Positions 1-6,545 of a stretch of DNA of 64,000 nt are shown here, piece after piece (positions within the stretch are counted from its first letter, which is position 1; each line of letters opens with the position of its first letter). The position numbers were made by a program, and so were the translations under genes. The stretch is from Nocardia asteroides. GTDB taxonomy: Bacteria > Actinomycetota > Actinomycetes > Mycobacteriales > Mycobacteriaceae. The DNA is taken from positions 5,074,001-5,138,000 of the forward strand of contig NZ_LR134352.1 in the NCBI RefSeq assembly GCF_900637185.1. Reading direction: 5' to 3'. The notes below the pieces were generated by a model. The model saw only the letters and a program-made list of their open reading frames with translations. It ran no database searches and was not told the origin of the DNA.

Positions 1-147
1 GAACCCGCCGCTTGCCACTCGAACCTCCTCACCTTTCGGCTTGCCCGCGCCGAGCGGGCCGCGCAGATCTCGGCGATGAGGCTCGCGCGCGACAGCCTGG
101 CCGCGATCGTAGGACGAATTCGTTTCGATCGCGCGGCAACGAGGTGA
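1..147 (+). CDS. 3' end of an unidentified gene (partial)
   Basis: An open frame enters from outside the window and stops with TGA at 145-147, giving the last 48 residues. The tail is rich in Ala and Arg, contains the helix-like stretch AERAAQISAMRLARDS and ends in FDRAATR. The composition fits a real C-terminus, but no family is recognisable. About 135 bases separate it from the oxidase gene. The call rests only on an open frame and amino-acid composition, so a chance frame is possible. Confidence 0.3.
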   Translation, partial: EPAACHSNLLTFRLARAERAAQISAMRLARDSLAAIVGRIRFDRAATR

Positions 148-282
148 ACCACGAACACGCCCGATCGCGTGCGCTCCGGGGATACAAGATCTCCCTAGCA
201 TGCGAGCCGAAACCCACTTCAACTGCACAAACCCTGTCATTCACGGCTGGTCGCGGACATCGACACGACGAAGGAGACGCCC

Positions 283-1845
283 ATGTCGTCACCACACAAC
301 CTCGGCACCCTCAGATCCCGGCGTAGCTTTCTCGCGCTGGGCGCCGGTGCGGGCGCGGCCGCGCTGCTGGCGGCATGCGGGAATTCCACCACCCCACACC
401 GCGCTCCGATCGGCCCCGATTCCGACGCGGTCCGATCCGCCGAGGACGCCCGGCGATCTGCCACAGCCACGGTGCGCGAGGTATCGCTGCGTCCTGCACC
501 GAGCACGGTCGACCTCGGCGGCGTCCAGGTCCAGACCTGGACCTACGGCAACACCCTGCCCGGCCGCGAGATCCGGCTGCGCCGCGGCGAGGTGCTGCGT
601 GCCGAACTGAGCAATGCCTTGCCCGCGCCGACGACGGTGCATTGGCACGGCATCGCCTTGCGCAACGATATGGACGGCGTTCCTGAGATCACCCAGGCTC
701 CGATCGCCGCGGGCGCGAACTTCCGCTACGAATTCACCGTCCCCGACGCGGGCACCTACTTCTTCCATCCGCACGTCGGTGTCCAGCTCGATCGTGGCCT
801 GTACGCTCCGCTGATCATCGAGGATCCCGACGAGGGGTCCGACTACGACTCCGAGGCCGTCATCGTGCTCGACGACTGGCTCGACGGTGTCGCCGGCCGC
901 GACCCGGACTCCGAACTGGCGCGGCTGCGCGAGCAGGGCATGGCCGGGATGGACATGGGTGGGCAATCCGGTGGCATGGACCACGGCGGGATGTCGATGG
1001 GCGGCTCGGCGCCAATGTCGGCACCCAGCGACCCGGCGATGCCGTTGGGCGCCGACACCGGTGACGTGCAATACCCCTACTACCTGATCAACGGGCGCCT
1101 GGGCACCGACCCCGTAGTCCTCCAGGGCCGCCCGGGACAGCGGATGCGGTTGCGCATCATCAACGCCGCCTCCGACACCGCCTTCCGCGTCGCCCTCGGT
1201 GGTCACCAGCTGCGCGTCACCCACACCGATGGATTCCCTGTCGATCCGGTCTCCACCGCCAACATCCTCATCGGGATGGGCGAACGCTACGACGCCGTGG
1301 TCGAACTCGGCGACGGAGTGTTCCCGCTGGTCGCCTCCGCCGAAGGCAAGACAGGTCAAGGCTTCGCGCTCATCCGCACCGGGTCCGGCACACCGCCACC
1401 GCCGGATGCTCGCCCCACCGAACTGGCTGCGATCCCGCTGTCGGCGGCGAGCCTGACCGCGACCGAGGCTGTCCAGTTGCCCGACCGAAAGCCTGATCAG
1501 ACCCTCGATGTGGCACTCGAAGCCGACGCGAACAAATACATCTGGACGATCAACGGCAAAGCCTTCCCCGACCACGCGCCGCTGGATGTGACTGCCGGAC
1601 AACGGGTCCGGCTGCGGTTCAACAACAAGACGATGATGTGGCACCCGATGCACCTGCACGGCCACACATTCCAAGTCGTCACAGGCTCCAGCGCGGGACC
1701 GCGCAAGGACACCTCGATCGTGGTGCCGATGCAGACCGTCGAAGTCGACTTCGACACCGACAACCCCGGCCAGTGGATGCTGCACTGCCACAACGTCTAC
1801 CACGGCGAAGCCGGGATGATGACCGTCGTCTCCTACGAGCAATAA
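283..1845 (+). CDS. Multicopper oxidase, Tat-exported lipoprotein (copper resistance)
   Basis: This 520-residue protein is a periplasmic or cell-surface multicopper oxidase, probably oxidising Cu(I) as CueO-type enzymes do. A twin-arginine signal (RRSFLAL, from R13) is followed by a lipobox ending at C32, so it should be exported folded and lipid-anchored. The copper ligand motifs are all present: HWHG at 120-123, HPH at 162-164, HPMHLHGH from H454, and HCHNVYHGEAGM from H501, which holds the type 1 Cys (C502) and Met. A Met-rich insert (GMAGMDMGG and following, about residues 220-250) resembles the methionine-rich copper-binding segment of CueO. The start is supported by AAGGAG at 271-276. 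It lies just upstream of a tiny Cys/Met-rich peptide gene and a CopB-type ATPase, which supports a copper role. The substrate is inferred. Confidence 0.93.
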   Translation: MSSPHNLGTLRSRRSFLALGAGAGAAALLAACGNSTTPHRAPIGPDSDAVRSAEDARRSATATVREVSLRPAPSTVDLGGVQVQTWTYGNTLPGREIRLRRGEVLRAELSNALPAPTTVHWHGIALRNDMDGVPEITQAPIAAGANFRYEFTVPDAGTYFFHPHVGVQLDRGLYAPLIIEDPDEGSDYDSEAVIVLDDWLDGVAGRDPDSELARLREQGMAGMDMGGQSGGMDHGGMSMGGSAPMSAPSDPAMPLGADTGDVQYPYYLINGRLGTDPVVLQGRPGQRMRLRIINAASDTAFRVALGGHQLRVTHTDGFPVDPVSTANILIGMGERYDAVVELGDGVFPLVASAEGKTGQGFALIRTGSGTPPPPDARPTELAAIPLSAASLTATEAVQLPDRKPDQTLDVALEADANKYIWTINGKAFPDHAPLDVTAGQRVRLRFNNKTMMWHPMHLHGHTFQVVTGSSAGPRKDTSIVVPMQTVEVDFDTDNPGQWMLHCHNVYHGEAGMMTVVSYEQ

Positions 1846-1954
1846 CCCCATGCCCGCGTGCTGCCCACACAGCCTGCAGCGTTCACTGCGGCGAGTGCGC
1901 ACACCGCACCGATACCTGATGCCCGCCGCCCATGTGTAAGGAGGTGACCGACCG

Positions 1955-2020
1955 ATGAACCCGATGAAGATGCTGTGCGACTGGATGTGCTCGATGATGG
2001 CCTCGTGCTGTCAGATGTGA
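1955..2020 (+). CDS. 21-residue Cys/Met-rich peptide, candidate copper-binding micro-metallothionein
   Basis: This reading frame is very short but unusual. The peptide holds four cysteines (C8, C12, C18, C19) and seven methionines in 21 residues, with a C-x3-C pair and a CC pair. A full-strength ribosome-binding site, AAGGAGGTGA at 1938-1947, is exactly complementary to the 16S rRNA 3' end and sits ten bases before the ATG. A perfect 12-bp-stem hairpin begins 18 bases after the stop, as for a genuine last cistron. It lies 109 bases after the multicopper oxidase stop. Mycobacterial MymT is a small copper metallothionein, but this peptide is much shorter and shows no clear similarity to it. A copper-binding role is inferred from residue content and neighbours. 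It could instead be a regulatory leader peptide. Confidence 0.6.
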   Translation: MNPMKMLCDWMCSMMASCCQM

Positions 2021-2038
2021 CCCGCGCCGGTCACGTGG

Positions 2039-2072
2039 GGGTCGGCCGACGAAGTCGCCGGTCGGCCGACCC
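2039..2072 (+). terminator. Perfect 12-bp inverted repeat, probable terminator after the Cys/Met peptide
   Basis: The arm GGGTCGGCCGAC (2039-2050) is repeated inverted at 2061-2072 around a ten-base loop, with no mismatches. A weaker outer pairing (CACG with CGTG) extends the stem. There is no clear T-tract, which is common for actinobacterial terminators. Confidence 0.65.
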
Positions 2073-2106
2073 GTGAAGTCCCACACAGGCGACACATCCC
2101 TCCAGC

Positions 2107-2130
2107 TACTATCTCCGTACGTAGATAGTA
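2107..2130 (+). promoter_or_regulatory. BlaI/CopY-type operator upstream of the His-rich secreted protein
   Basis: An inverted repeat, TACTATCT-N8-AGATAGTA, has perfect 8-base arms and contains the core TACGTAGA. The same core occurs before the BlaI-type repressor gene (2523-2541) and, reversed, near 5459-5479 before a decayed repressor. BlaI/CopY-family proteins bind TAC...GTA dyads. It lies 24 bases before the ATG at 2154. Confidence 0.6.
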
Positions 2131-2153
2131 ATGATTTGACGAGATAGGACATC

Positions 2154-2426
2154 ATGAGTTCTGAATCCTCCCTGCAGAACACGCGCCGGATCGCTGCCCG
2201 AGTCGTCCTCGCGATCTCGGCCGTCGCCGCCACTGCCGCGCTGGCTGCTCCGGCCTTCGCCGATACCGGCACCCCCGCGCAGGCCGACGAGATCTCCGCC
2301 GCACACGACAACCGCCACCGCGACCATCACCCGGGCAGCCGTCACGGCAACCACCGCAACCACCAGGCTCCGTTGCTCAACAATTATCGGCCCACGTTCC
2401 CGCTGCCGCGGACCGGCAGCTGGTAG
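2154..2426 (+). CDS. Small secreted His-rich protein
   Basis: This 90-residue protein begins with a classical signal peptide: a positively charged start, then a hydrophobic core of Ala/Val/Leu and a cleavage-like APAFAD near residue 37. The mature part is hydrophilic and rich in His, Asn and Arg (for example HDNRHRDHHPGSRHGNH), which suggests metal binding outside the membrane. No family was recognised. It has its own BlaI/CopY-like operator upstream and a 13-bp-stem terminator downstream, so it appears to be a single-gene unit induced together with the copper ATPase. Binding of copper by the His cluster is inferred. Confidence 0.7.
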   Translation: MSSESSLQNTRRIAARVVLAISAVAATAALAAPAFADTGTPAQADEISAAHDNRHRDHHPGSRHGNHRNHQAPLLNNYRPTFPLPRTGSW

Positions 2427-2438
2427 CACGCCTCTTCA

Positions 2439-2479
2439 CGTGTGGGGTCGATCGACGTGCCGCCGGTCGACCCCACACG
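2439..2479 (+). terminator. Perfect 13-bp inverted repeat, terminator of the His-rich protein gene
   Basis: The arms CGTGTGGGGTCGA (2439-2451) and TCGACCCCACACG (2467-2479) pair perfectly around a 15-base loop, 12 bases after the stop codon at 2426. Confidence 0.7.
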
Positions 2480-2522
2480 CGCACTTCGACCAGGTCGATG
2501 TGACAGAACATCACCGAACAAC

Positions 2523-2541
2523 CTACGATATTGCTACGTAG
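2523..2541 (+). promoter_or_regulatory. BlaI/CopY-type operator of the repressor gene
   Basis: The segment CTACG-N9-CGTAG contains the 8-base palindrome CTACGTAG and the core TACGTAGA shared with the operator at 2107-2130. It lies 29 bases before the repressor start at 2570, which points to self-regulation. Confidence 0.5.
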
Positions 2542-2569
2542 ATTTAAGGTTCCTGTCAGGAGGTTGGTC

Positions 2570-2941
2570 GTGGCACACCGATTCGGCGATCTCGAAGCCG
2601 TCGTGATGGACCGCGTATGGGCGGCCGAAGACGACCTCACCGTCCGCGACGTCTACGAAAGTTTGCTGCTCGAACGCGAAATCGCCTACACCACAGTGAT
2701 GTCCACCATGGACAACCTGCACCGCAAGGGCTGGCTCGACCGCGAACGCCATGGCAAGGCCTACCTGTACTGGCCCACCCTGACCCGCGAGGAATACAGC
2801 GCACAGCTCATGCGCGACGCCCTGGAAGGCACCCGCTCCGATCTGGTGCTGGCACATTTCGTCAAGCAGATCAGCGAGGACGAATCCGAGGCCCTGCGCG
2901 CCCTGCTCCGCCGCGTCAAACCTCCCCGATCCCAGAGCTGA
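2570..2941 (+). CDS. BlaI/MecI/CopY-family transcriptional repressor
   Basis: This 123-residue protein has the winged-helix signature of the BlaI/MecI/CopY family: a start resembling HRFGDLEAVVMDRVW, then LTVRDVYESLL, and the recognition-helix and wing region YTTVMSTMDNLHRKGWL. The GTG at 2570 is chosen because AGGAGG lies just before it. It precedes the CopB-type ATPase by about 75 bases and probably represses it in the absence of copper, as CopY does in Firmicutes. There is no C-terminal CxC motif like that of CopY, so how it would sense metal is unclear; some family members are instead inactivated by proteolysis. TAC/GTA dyads lie upstream of its own gene and of the His-rich protein gene. 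Confidence 0.85.
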   Translation: MAHRFGDLEAVVMDRVWAAEDDLTVRDVYESLLLEREIAYTTVMSTMDNLHRKGWLDRERHGKAYLYWPTLTREEYSAQLMRDALEGTRSDLVLAHFVKQISEDESEALRALLRRVKPPRSQS

Positions 2942-3017
2942 GCCCTCCCGTTCGCCATGGTCGCGAAGATTGCGGCCGTGGCTGCGCCCCTGTCGCCGAC
3001 CAAAGGACTGTCAGCGC

Positions 3018-5195
3018 ATGACCAGCGATCACCTACGCCCCGGCACCGAACCATCCACCGCCCACACTGCCGAACACGGCGGCCACGGCACCGACCACAG
3101 CGAGGCCACGCACCCGCGACCCGAACACCACGAGCACACCGCCGGCCACGATCACGGTGAGCCGGCACATGAGCACAGCACCCACCAGGGTCACGCCGAG
3201 CACACGGGCCACGGCGGGCACGCGGGCCACGGCGATCACGTCGCGATGTTCCGGCGCCTGTTCTGGGTGATGCTCGGGCTGGCCGTGCCGGTCGTCGCCG
3301 CGGACATGATGTTCGCCGACCTTATCGGTTACACCGTGCCCGCCGGGTTGCAGTGGGTGTCCCCTGTGCTGGGCACCGTGATGTTCTTCTGGGGCGGGCG
3401 CCCCTTCCTGACCGGCGCCGTCAGCGAGATCCGTGCCCGCCAGCCCGGAATGATGCTGCTGATCGCACTGGCGATCACCGTGGCCTTCGCCGCTTCCTGG
3501 GGCTCGACACTGGGCCTGCTGGCCCACGAGCTCGACTACTGGTGGGAACTGGCACTGCTGATCGTGATCATGCTGCTCGGCCATTGGATCGAGATGCGTT
3601 CCCTCGGCCAGGCCTCCAGCGCACTGGAGTCACTGGCCGCGCTGCTGCCCGACGAGGCCGAGCGCCTCGGCGACGACGGGACCACCAGCACCGTGCCGGT
3701 CGGTGACCTGCGTACTGGTGATCTGGTCGTCGTCCGTCCGGGCGGACGAGTGCCCGCCGACGGCAGCGTCGAGACCGGCAGCGCCGACGTCGACGAATCC
3801 ATGATCACCGGCGAATCCCGGCCGGTGCGACGCGGCCCCGGTGATCGCGTCGTAGCGGGCACCGTCACCACCGACTCCGCACTGCGAGTACGGATCACCG
3901 CCGTCGGCTCCGACACCGCGCTCGCCGGAATCCAACGCCTGGTCGCCGAAGCACAGAACTCGACCTCCCGCGCGCAGGTCCTCGCCGACCGCGCGGCGGC
4001 GTGGCTGTTCTGGTTCGCCTCCGGCTCGGCGGTCATCACCGCGATCACCTGGTTGCTGCTCGGGCAGCCCGAATCCGCGGTCACCCGCACTATCACCGTG
4101 CTCGTCATCGCCTGCCCCCATGCCCTGGGGCTGGCCATCCCACTGGTGGTCTCGATCGCGACCGAACGCGCCGCCAAGGCCGGCGTGTTGATCACCGATC
4201 GCCGCGCCCTGGAAACCATGCGCACCGTCGATGCGATCCTGTTCGACAAGACCGGCACTCTTACCCGGGGTGAACCCGCAGTCGTCGCCACCACTTCCAC
4301 GTCGGGTATCGGTGACGACGAAGTATTGGCGTTGGCCGCGGCGGCGGAATCCGACAGCGAACACCCGCTGGGTCGCGCCATCGTCCACACGGCCACCGAA
4401 CGTGGCATCAGCATCCCCACGGCGACCGACTTCACCGCTCAGAACGGTGTCGGTGTTACCGCCACGATCAACGGCGAGAAGGTCAGCGTCGGCGGCCCGG
4501 CGATGCTCGCCCAGCACCACCTCGACCCAGCCCCCGCCGCGGCCGAATGGTCCGCACAGGGATCGACCGTGCTTCATGTGCTCCGCGACGGTGAACTCCT
4601 CGGCGCACTAGCCCTGGCCGACGAGATCCGCCCGGAATCCGCCCAGACCATCAAAGCCCTACACGCCCGTGGCATCCACGTCGCCATGATCACCGGCGAC
4701 GCCGAACCCGTCGCCCGCACCGTCGCCGCCCAGCTCGGCATCGACGAAGTCTTCGCCGGAGTCCTGCCCCAGGACAAAGGCGCCAAAGTCCAAGCCCTCC
4801 AGGACGCCGGACACACGGTCGCGATGGTCGGCGACGGCGTCAACGACGCTCCCGCGCTCGCCCGAGCCGACGTCGGGATCGCGATCGGTGCCGGCACCGA
4901 TGTCGCGATCGCCTCTGCCGGAGTCGTCCTCGCCTCCGACGATCCCCGCTCGGTCCTGTCTGTCATCAAGCTGTCCCACGCCACCTACCGCAAGATGATC
5001 CAGAACCTGGTGTGGGCAGCCGGGTACAACATCATCGCCGTACCACTGGCAGCAGGAGTGCTCTCACGCTGGGGCATCACACTGCCGATGGAAGTCGGTG
5101 CTCTGCTGATGTCGGCTTCCACCGTCGTCGTCGCGGTCAACGCCCAACTGCTCCGCCGCCTGGACCTGAGCCCCGACGCGGTGCTCGCCGACTAA
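3018..5195 (+). CDS. copB: P1B-type copper-exporting ATPase, CopB class (CPH motif)
   Basis: This 725-residue integral membrane ATPase has a long His-rich N-terminus (many HxH and HGGH repeats up to about residue 75) instead of CxxC domains. The transmembrane metal motif is CPH at 366-368, which defines the CopB class. The phosphorylation site DKTGT is at D410. Further markers are SEHPLGRA (nucleotide binding) and GDGVNDAPALA (hinge). The actuator motif TGES is present in MITGESRPV. The ATG at 3018 has AAAGGA upstream and starts directly before the His-rich part. It follows the BlaI/CopY-type repressor in the same direction. CopB enzymes export copper to the outside; the exact ion, Cu(I) or Cu(II), cannot be settled from sequence. 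Confidence 0.9.
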   Translation: MTSDHLRPGTEPSTAHTAEHGGHGTDHSEATHPRPEHHEHTAGHDHGEPAHEHSTHQGHAEHTGHGGHAGHGDHVAMFRRLFWVMLGLAVPVVAADMMFADLIGYTVPAGLQWVSPVLGTVMFFWGGRPFLTGAVSEIRARQPGMMLLIALAITVAFAASWGSTLGLLAHELDYWWELALLIVIMLLGHWIEMRSLGQASSALESLAALLPDEAERLGDDGTTSTVPVGDLRTGDLVVVRPGGRVPADGSVETGSADVDESMITGESRPVRRGPGDRVVAGTVTTDSALRVRITAVGSDTALAGIQRLVAEAQNSTSRAQVLADRAAAWLFWFASGSAVITAITWLLLGQPESAVTRTITVLVIACPHALGLAIPLVVSIATERAAKAGVLITDRRALETMRTVDAILFDKTGTLTRGEPAVVATTSTSGIGDDEVLALAAAAESDSEHPLGRAIVHTATERGISIPTATDFTAQNGVGVTATINGEKVSVGGPAMLAQHHLDPAPAAAEWSAQGSTVLHVLRDGELLGALALADEIRPESAQTIKALHARGIHVAMITGDAEPVARTVAAQLGIDEVFAGVLPQDKGAKVQALQDAGHTVAMVGDGVNDAPALARADVGIAIGAGTDVAIASAGVVLASDDPRSVLSVIKLSHATYRKMIQNLVWAAGYNIIAVPLAAGVLSRWGITLPMEVGALLMSASTVVVAVNAQLLRRLDLSPDAVLAD

Positions 5196-5198
5196 GCC

Positions 5199-5378
5199 GA
5201 GTCGCTCCCGCTCGAGCCATCCCTTGCGGTGCCGATTGTCCATCGTCGTCATTACGGTCATGTAGGCGATATCTCGATCATGAAGCAAGTCGCCGTATTC
5301 CTCCCGCACCGTGATGGTGTCGTCGGTCTGACCAGTCACGGTCGACAACCGCTTGCAGGTCTCCGAACGATGCCCCAT
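5199..5378 (-). pseudogene. Truncated second BlaI/CopY-type repressor
   Basis: The reverse frame reads DDTITVREEYGDLLHDRD and then AYMTVMTTMDNRHRKGWLER, closely matching the intact repressor at 2570. It breaks off just beyond that point, four bases from the stop codon of the ATPase. The region before it (from ATG at 5378, after AAGAGA) matches the family only weakly. A TAC...GTA-like dyad at 5459-5479 sits where its operator would be. The C-terminal half of the protein is absent, so this looks like a remnant cut by rearrangement at the ATPase 3' end. Confidence 0.6.
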
Positions 5379-5458
5379 CTTCGCTCTCTTGTTCTCCGCT
5401 CCCCCGTGCCGCAGCGGTGTCGGAACGGCACACGGACCGGCAGTTCGCAAGGTGCACA

Positions 5459-5479
5459 TACTATGTCTCTACGTATTAG
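5459..5479 (-). promoter_or_regulatory. Likely operator of the decayed BlaI-type repressor
   Basis: The sequence TACTATGT-CTCT-ACGTATTAG resembles the operator at 2107-2130 (TACTATCT start, ACGTA core). It lies about 80 bases upstream of the truncated repressor on the reverse strand. Confidence 0.4.
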
Positions 5480-5599
5480 CGGTCGCCCTGGACTGCGCGT
5501 CTCACAGCTCGGCCGACGGATGCTGCTCCCAAGACCGAGCGGAGACAGCCCAGAGATCGTGATCGCGTCGCCTACCGCCGACGCTGAGATAGCTGACCA

Positions 5600-5849
5600 T
5601 CGGCCTTCATGCACCAACCCGATCCGGCGGACCAATCGACTCGAGCTGACATTGTCCACATCTATCGGCGCAGTGACGCGCGCGAGGTTCAGTCCATCGA
5701 AGGCATACCCGACGATAAGACGCCCCGACGCCGCGCCCGGCCAGTCTCGAGTCGACCCAGATACTGGGTTCGCCACGCTCGTCGTAAGGCTGTGTCCACA
5801 GGTCACATTGCCCCGCGAATCGGCCGCCGACCTCGATGACAGTGCGCAC
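5600..5849 (-). pseudogene. Frameshifted GNAT (RimJ/RimL-like) acetyltransferase fragment
   Basis: Reading in reverse, one frame gives VIEVGGRFAGQCDLW and SIWVDSRLAGRGVG. These match the beta-strand and acetyl-CoA-binding (RxxGxG) parts of RimJ/RimL acetyltransferases. Near 5725-5731 the similarity moves to another frame that gives YAFDGLNLARVTAPIDVDN and LVRRIGLVHEGR, the usual C-terminal part of the fold. The N-terminal part is missing. The frame change and truncation make it a dead gene. It lies in a stretch of decayed DNA between the copper and arsenic cassettes. Confidence 0.55.
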
Positions 5850-5891
5850 GAGACGGCCAGCCTTCGCCTCCGCTCTCGACCATAGCCAGCA

Positions 5892-6005
5892 CTAGACCTT
5901 GACCGCGGAGTCGGTCAACAGCGCCGTCGGAATGAGGGCAGCAGCGAGCGCGACGCCGAGCAACAGCCAACCGGCGACGGATCCGCCGATCGACTCAGCG
6001 GCCAT
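5892..6005 (-). other. Short reverse-strand frame with one membrane segment (remnant or chance)
   Basis: From ATG at 6005 the reverse strand encodes 37 residues with one hydrophobic helix (GWLLLGVALAAALIPTALL). It resembles the end of a membrane protein, but no family is recognised and no convincing ribosome-binding site was found. It may be another remnant in the decayed stretch. Confidence 0.25.
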
Positions 6006-6158
6006 GACGAACACGAATCGAGGTTGGCGCCCTGGGGTGCTAGCTGTAGCTAAAGAGACGCCCGCGAAATGCACTGACGCGCCGGTCGACCAAGTTGCCT
6101 TCCGTCGGAACCGACGGGTGGCACAACAGGAGAATGATCGACAACGCTGCGCGACCTG

Positions 6159-6338
6159 ATGAGAACACTTCGATCGGCACCGGACGCCTGCGCCTGCCGA
6201 TCAAATGCGTTCTGCAAGATCCTGATTGCCGAAGACCAGGACAGCGAACTTCTGGCACTGCAGCAGGCCGAAGCTCTCCACAACGTCCTGCGATGGCATG
6301 CCACACAGCACCCACAACCACCGGAATCCGCTGACTGA
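6159..6338 (+). CDS. Unidentified small frame, possibly a remnant
   Basis: This 59-residue frame has a protein-like composition. It contains SNAFCKILIAEDQDSELLAL and then QQAEALHNVLRWHATQH, which could form two helices. It starts inside another short frame (ATG at 6134) that has the better ribosome-binding site CAGGAGA but an unnatural Arg-rich product. No family was recognised. It may be the 3' piece of a gene whose front is lost. Confidence is low that it is expressed. Confidence 0.25.
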   Translation: MRTLRSAPDACACRSNAFCKILIAEDQDSELLALQQAEALHNVLRWHATQHPQPPESAD

Positions 6339-6545
6339 CTTGCTATATCACCGCGGCCACAGATCGGCCTGGCCTTCAGGCTCGACCATGGCATTTCGTG
6401 CGATGTCGCCCGGGGTCGGCACTGGATCATGTCTGTCATCACTGGCCCTCTCCAAAAGAAATACGGCGCCGGGAACTCCCGGCACAGGGGCGAAGCGGCA
6501 AGCCGGACGTGCGGAATCAATAGTCCCGGAGATCCGGAGGAGCGT

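Noticed and set aside
1850..1939. 29-codon frame with a CC pair just before the Cys/Met peptide gene
   Set aside because: It has no ribosome-binding site, its product is Arg/His-rich without a pattern, and its stop overlaps the Shine-Dalgarno of the better candidate. It could matter only for translational coupling.
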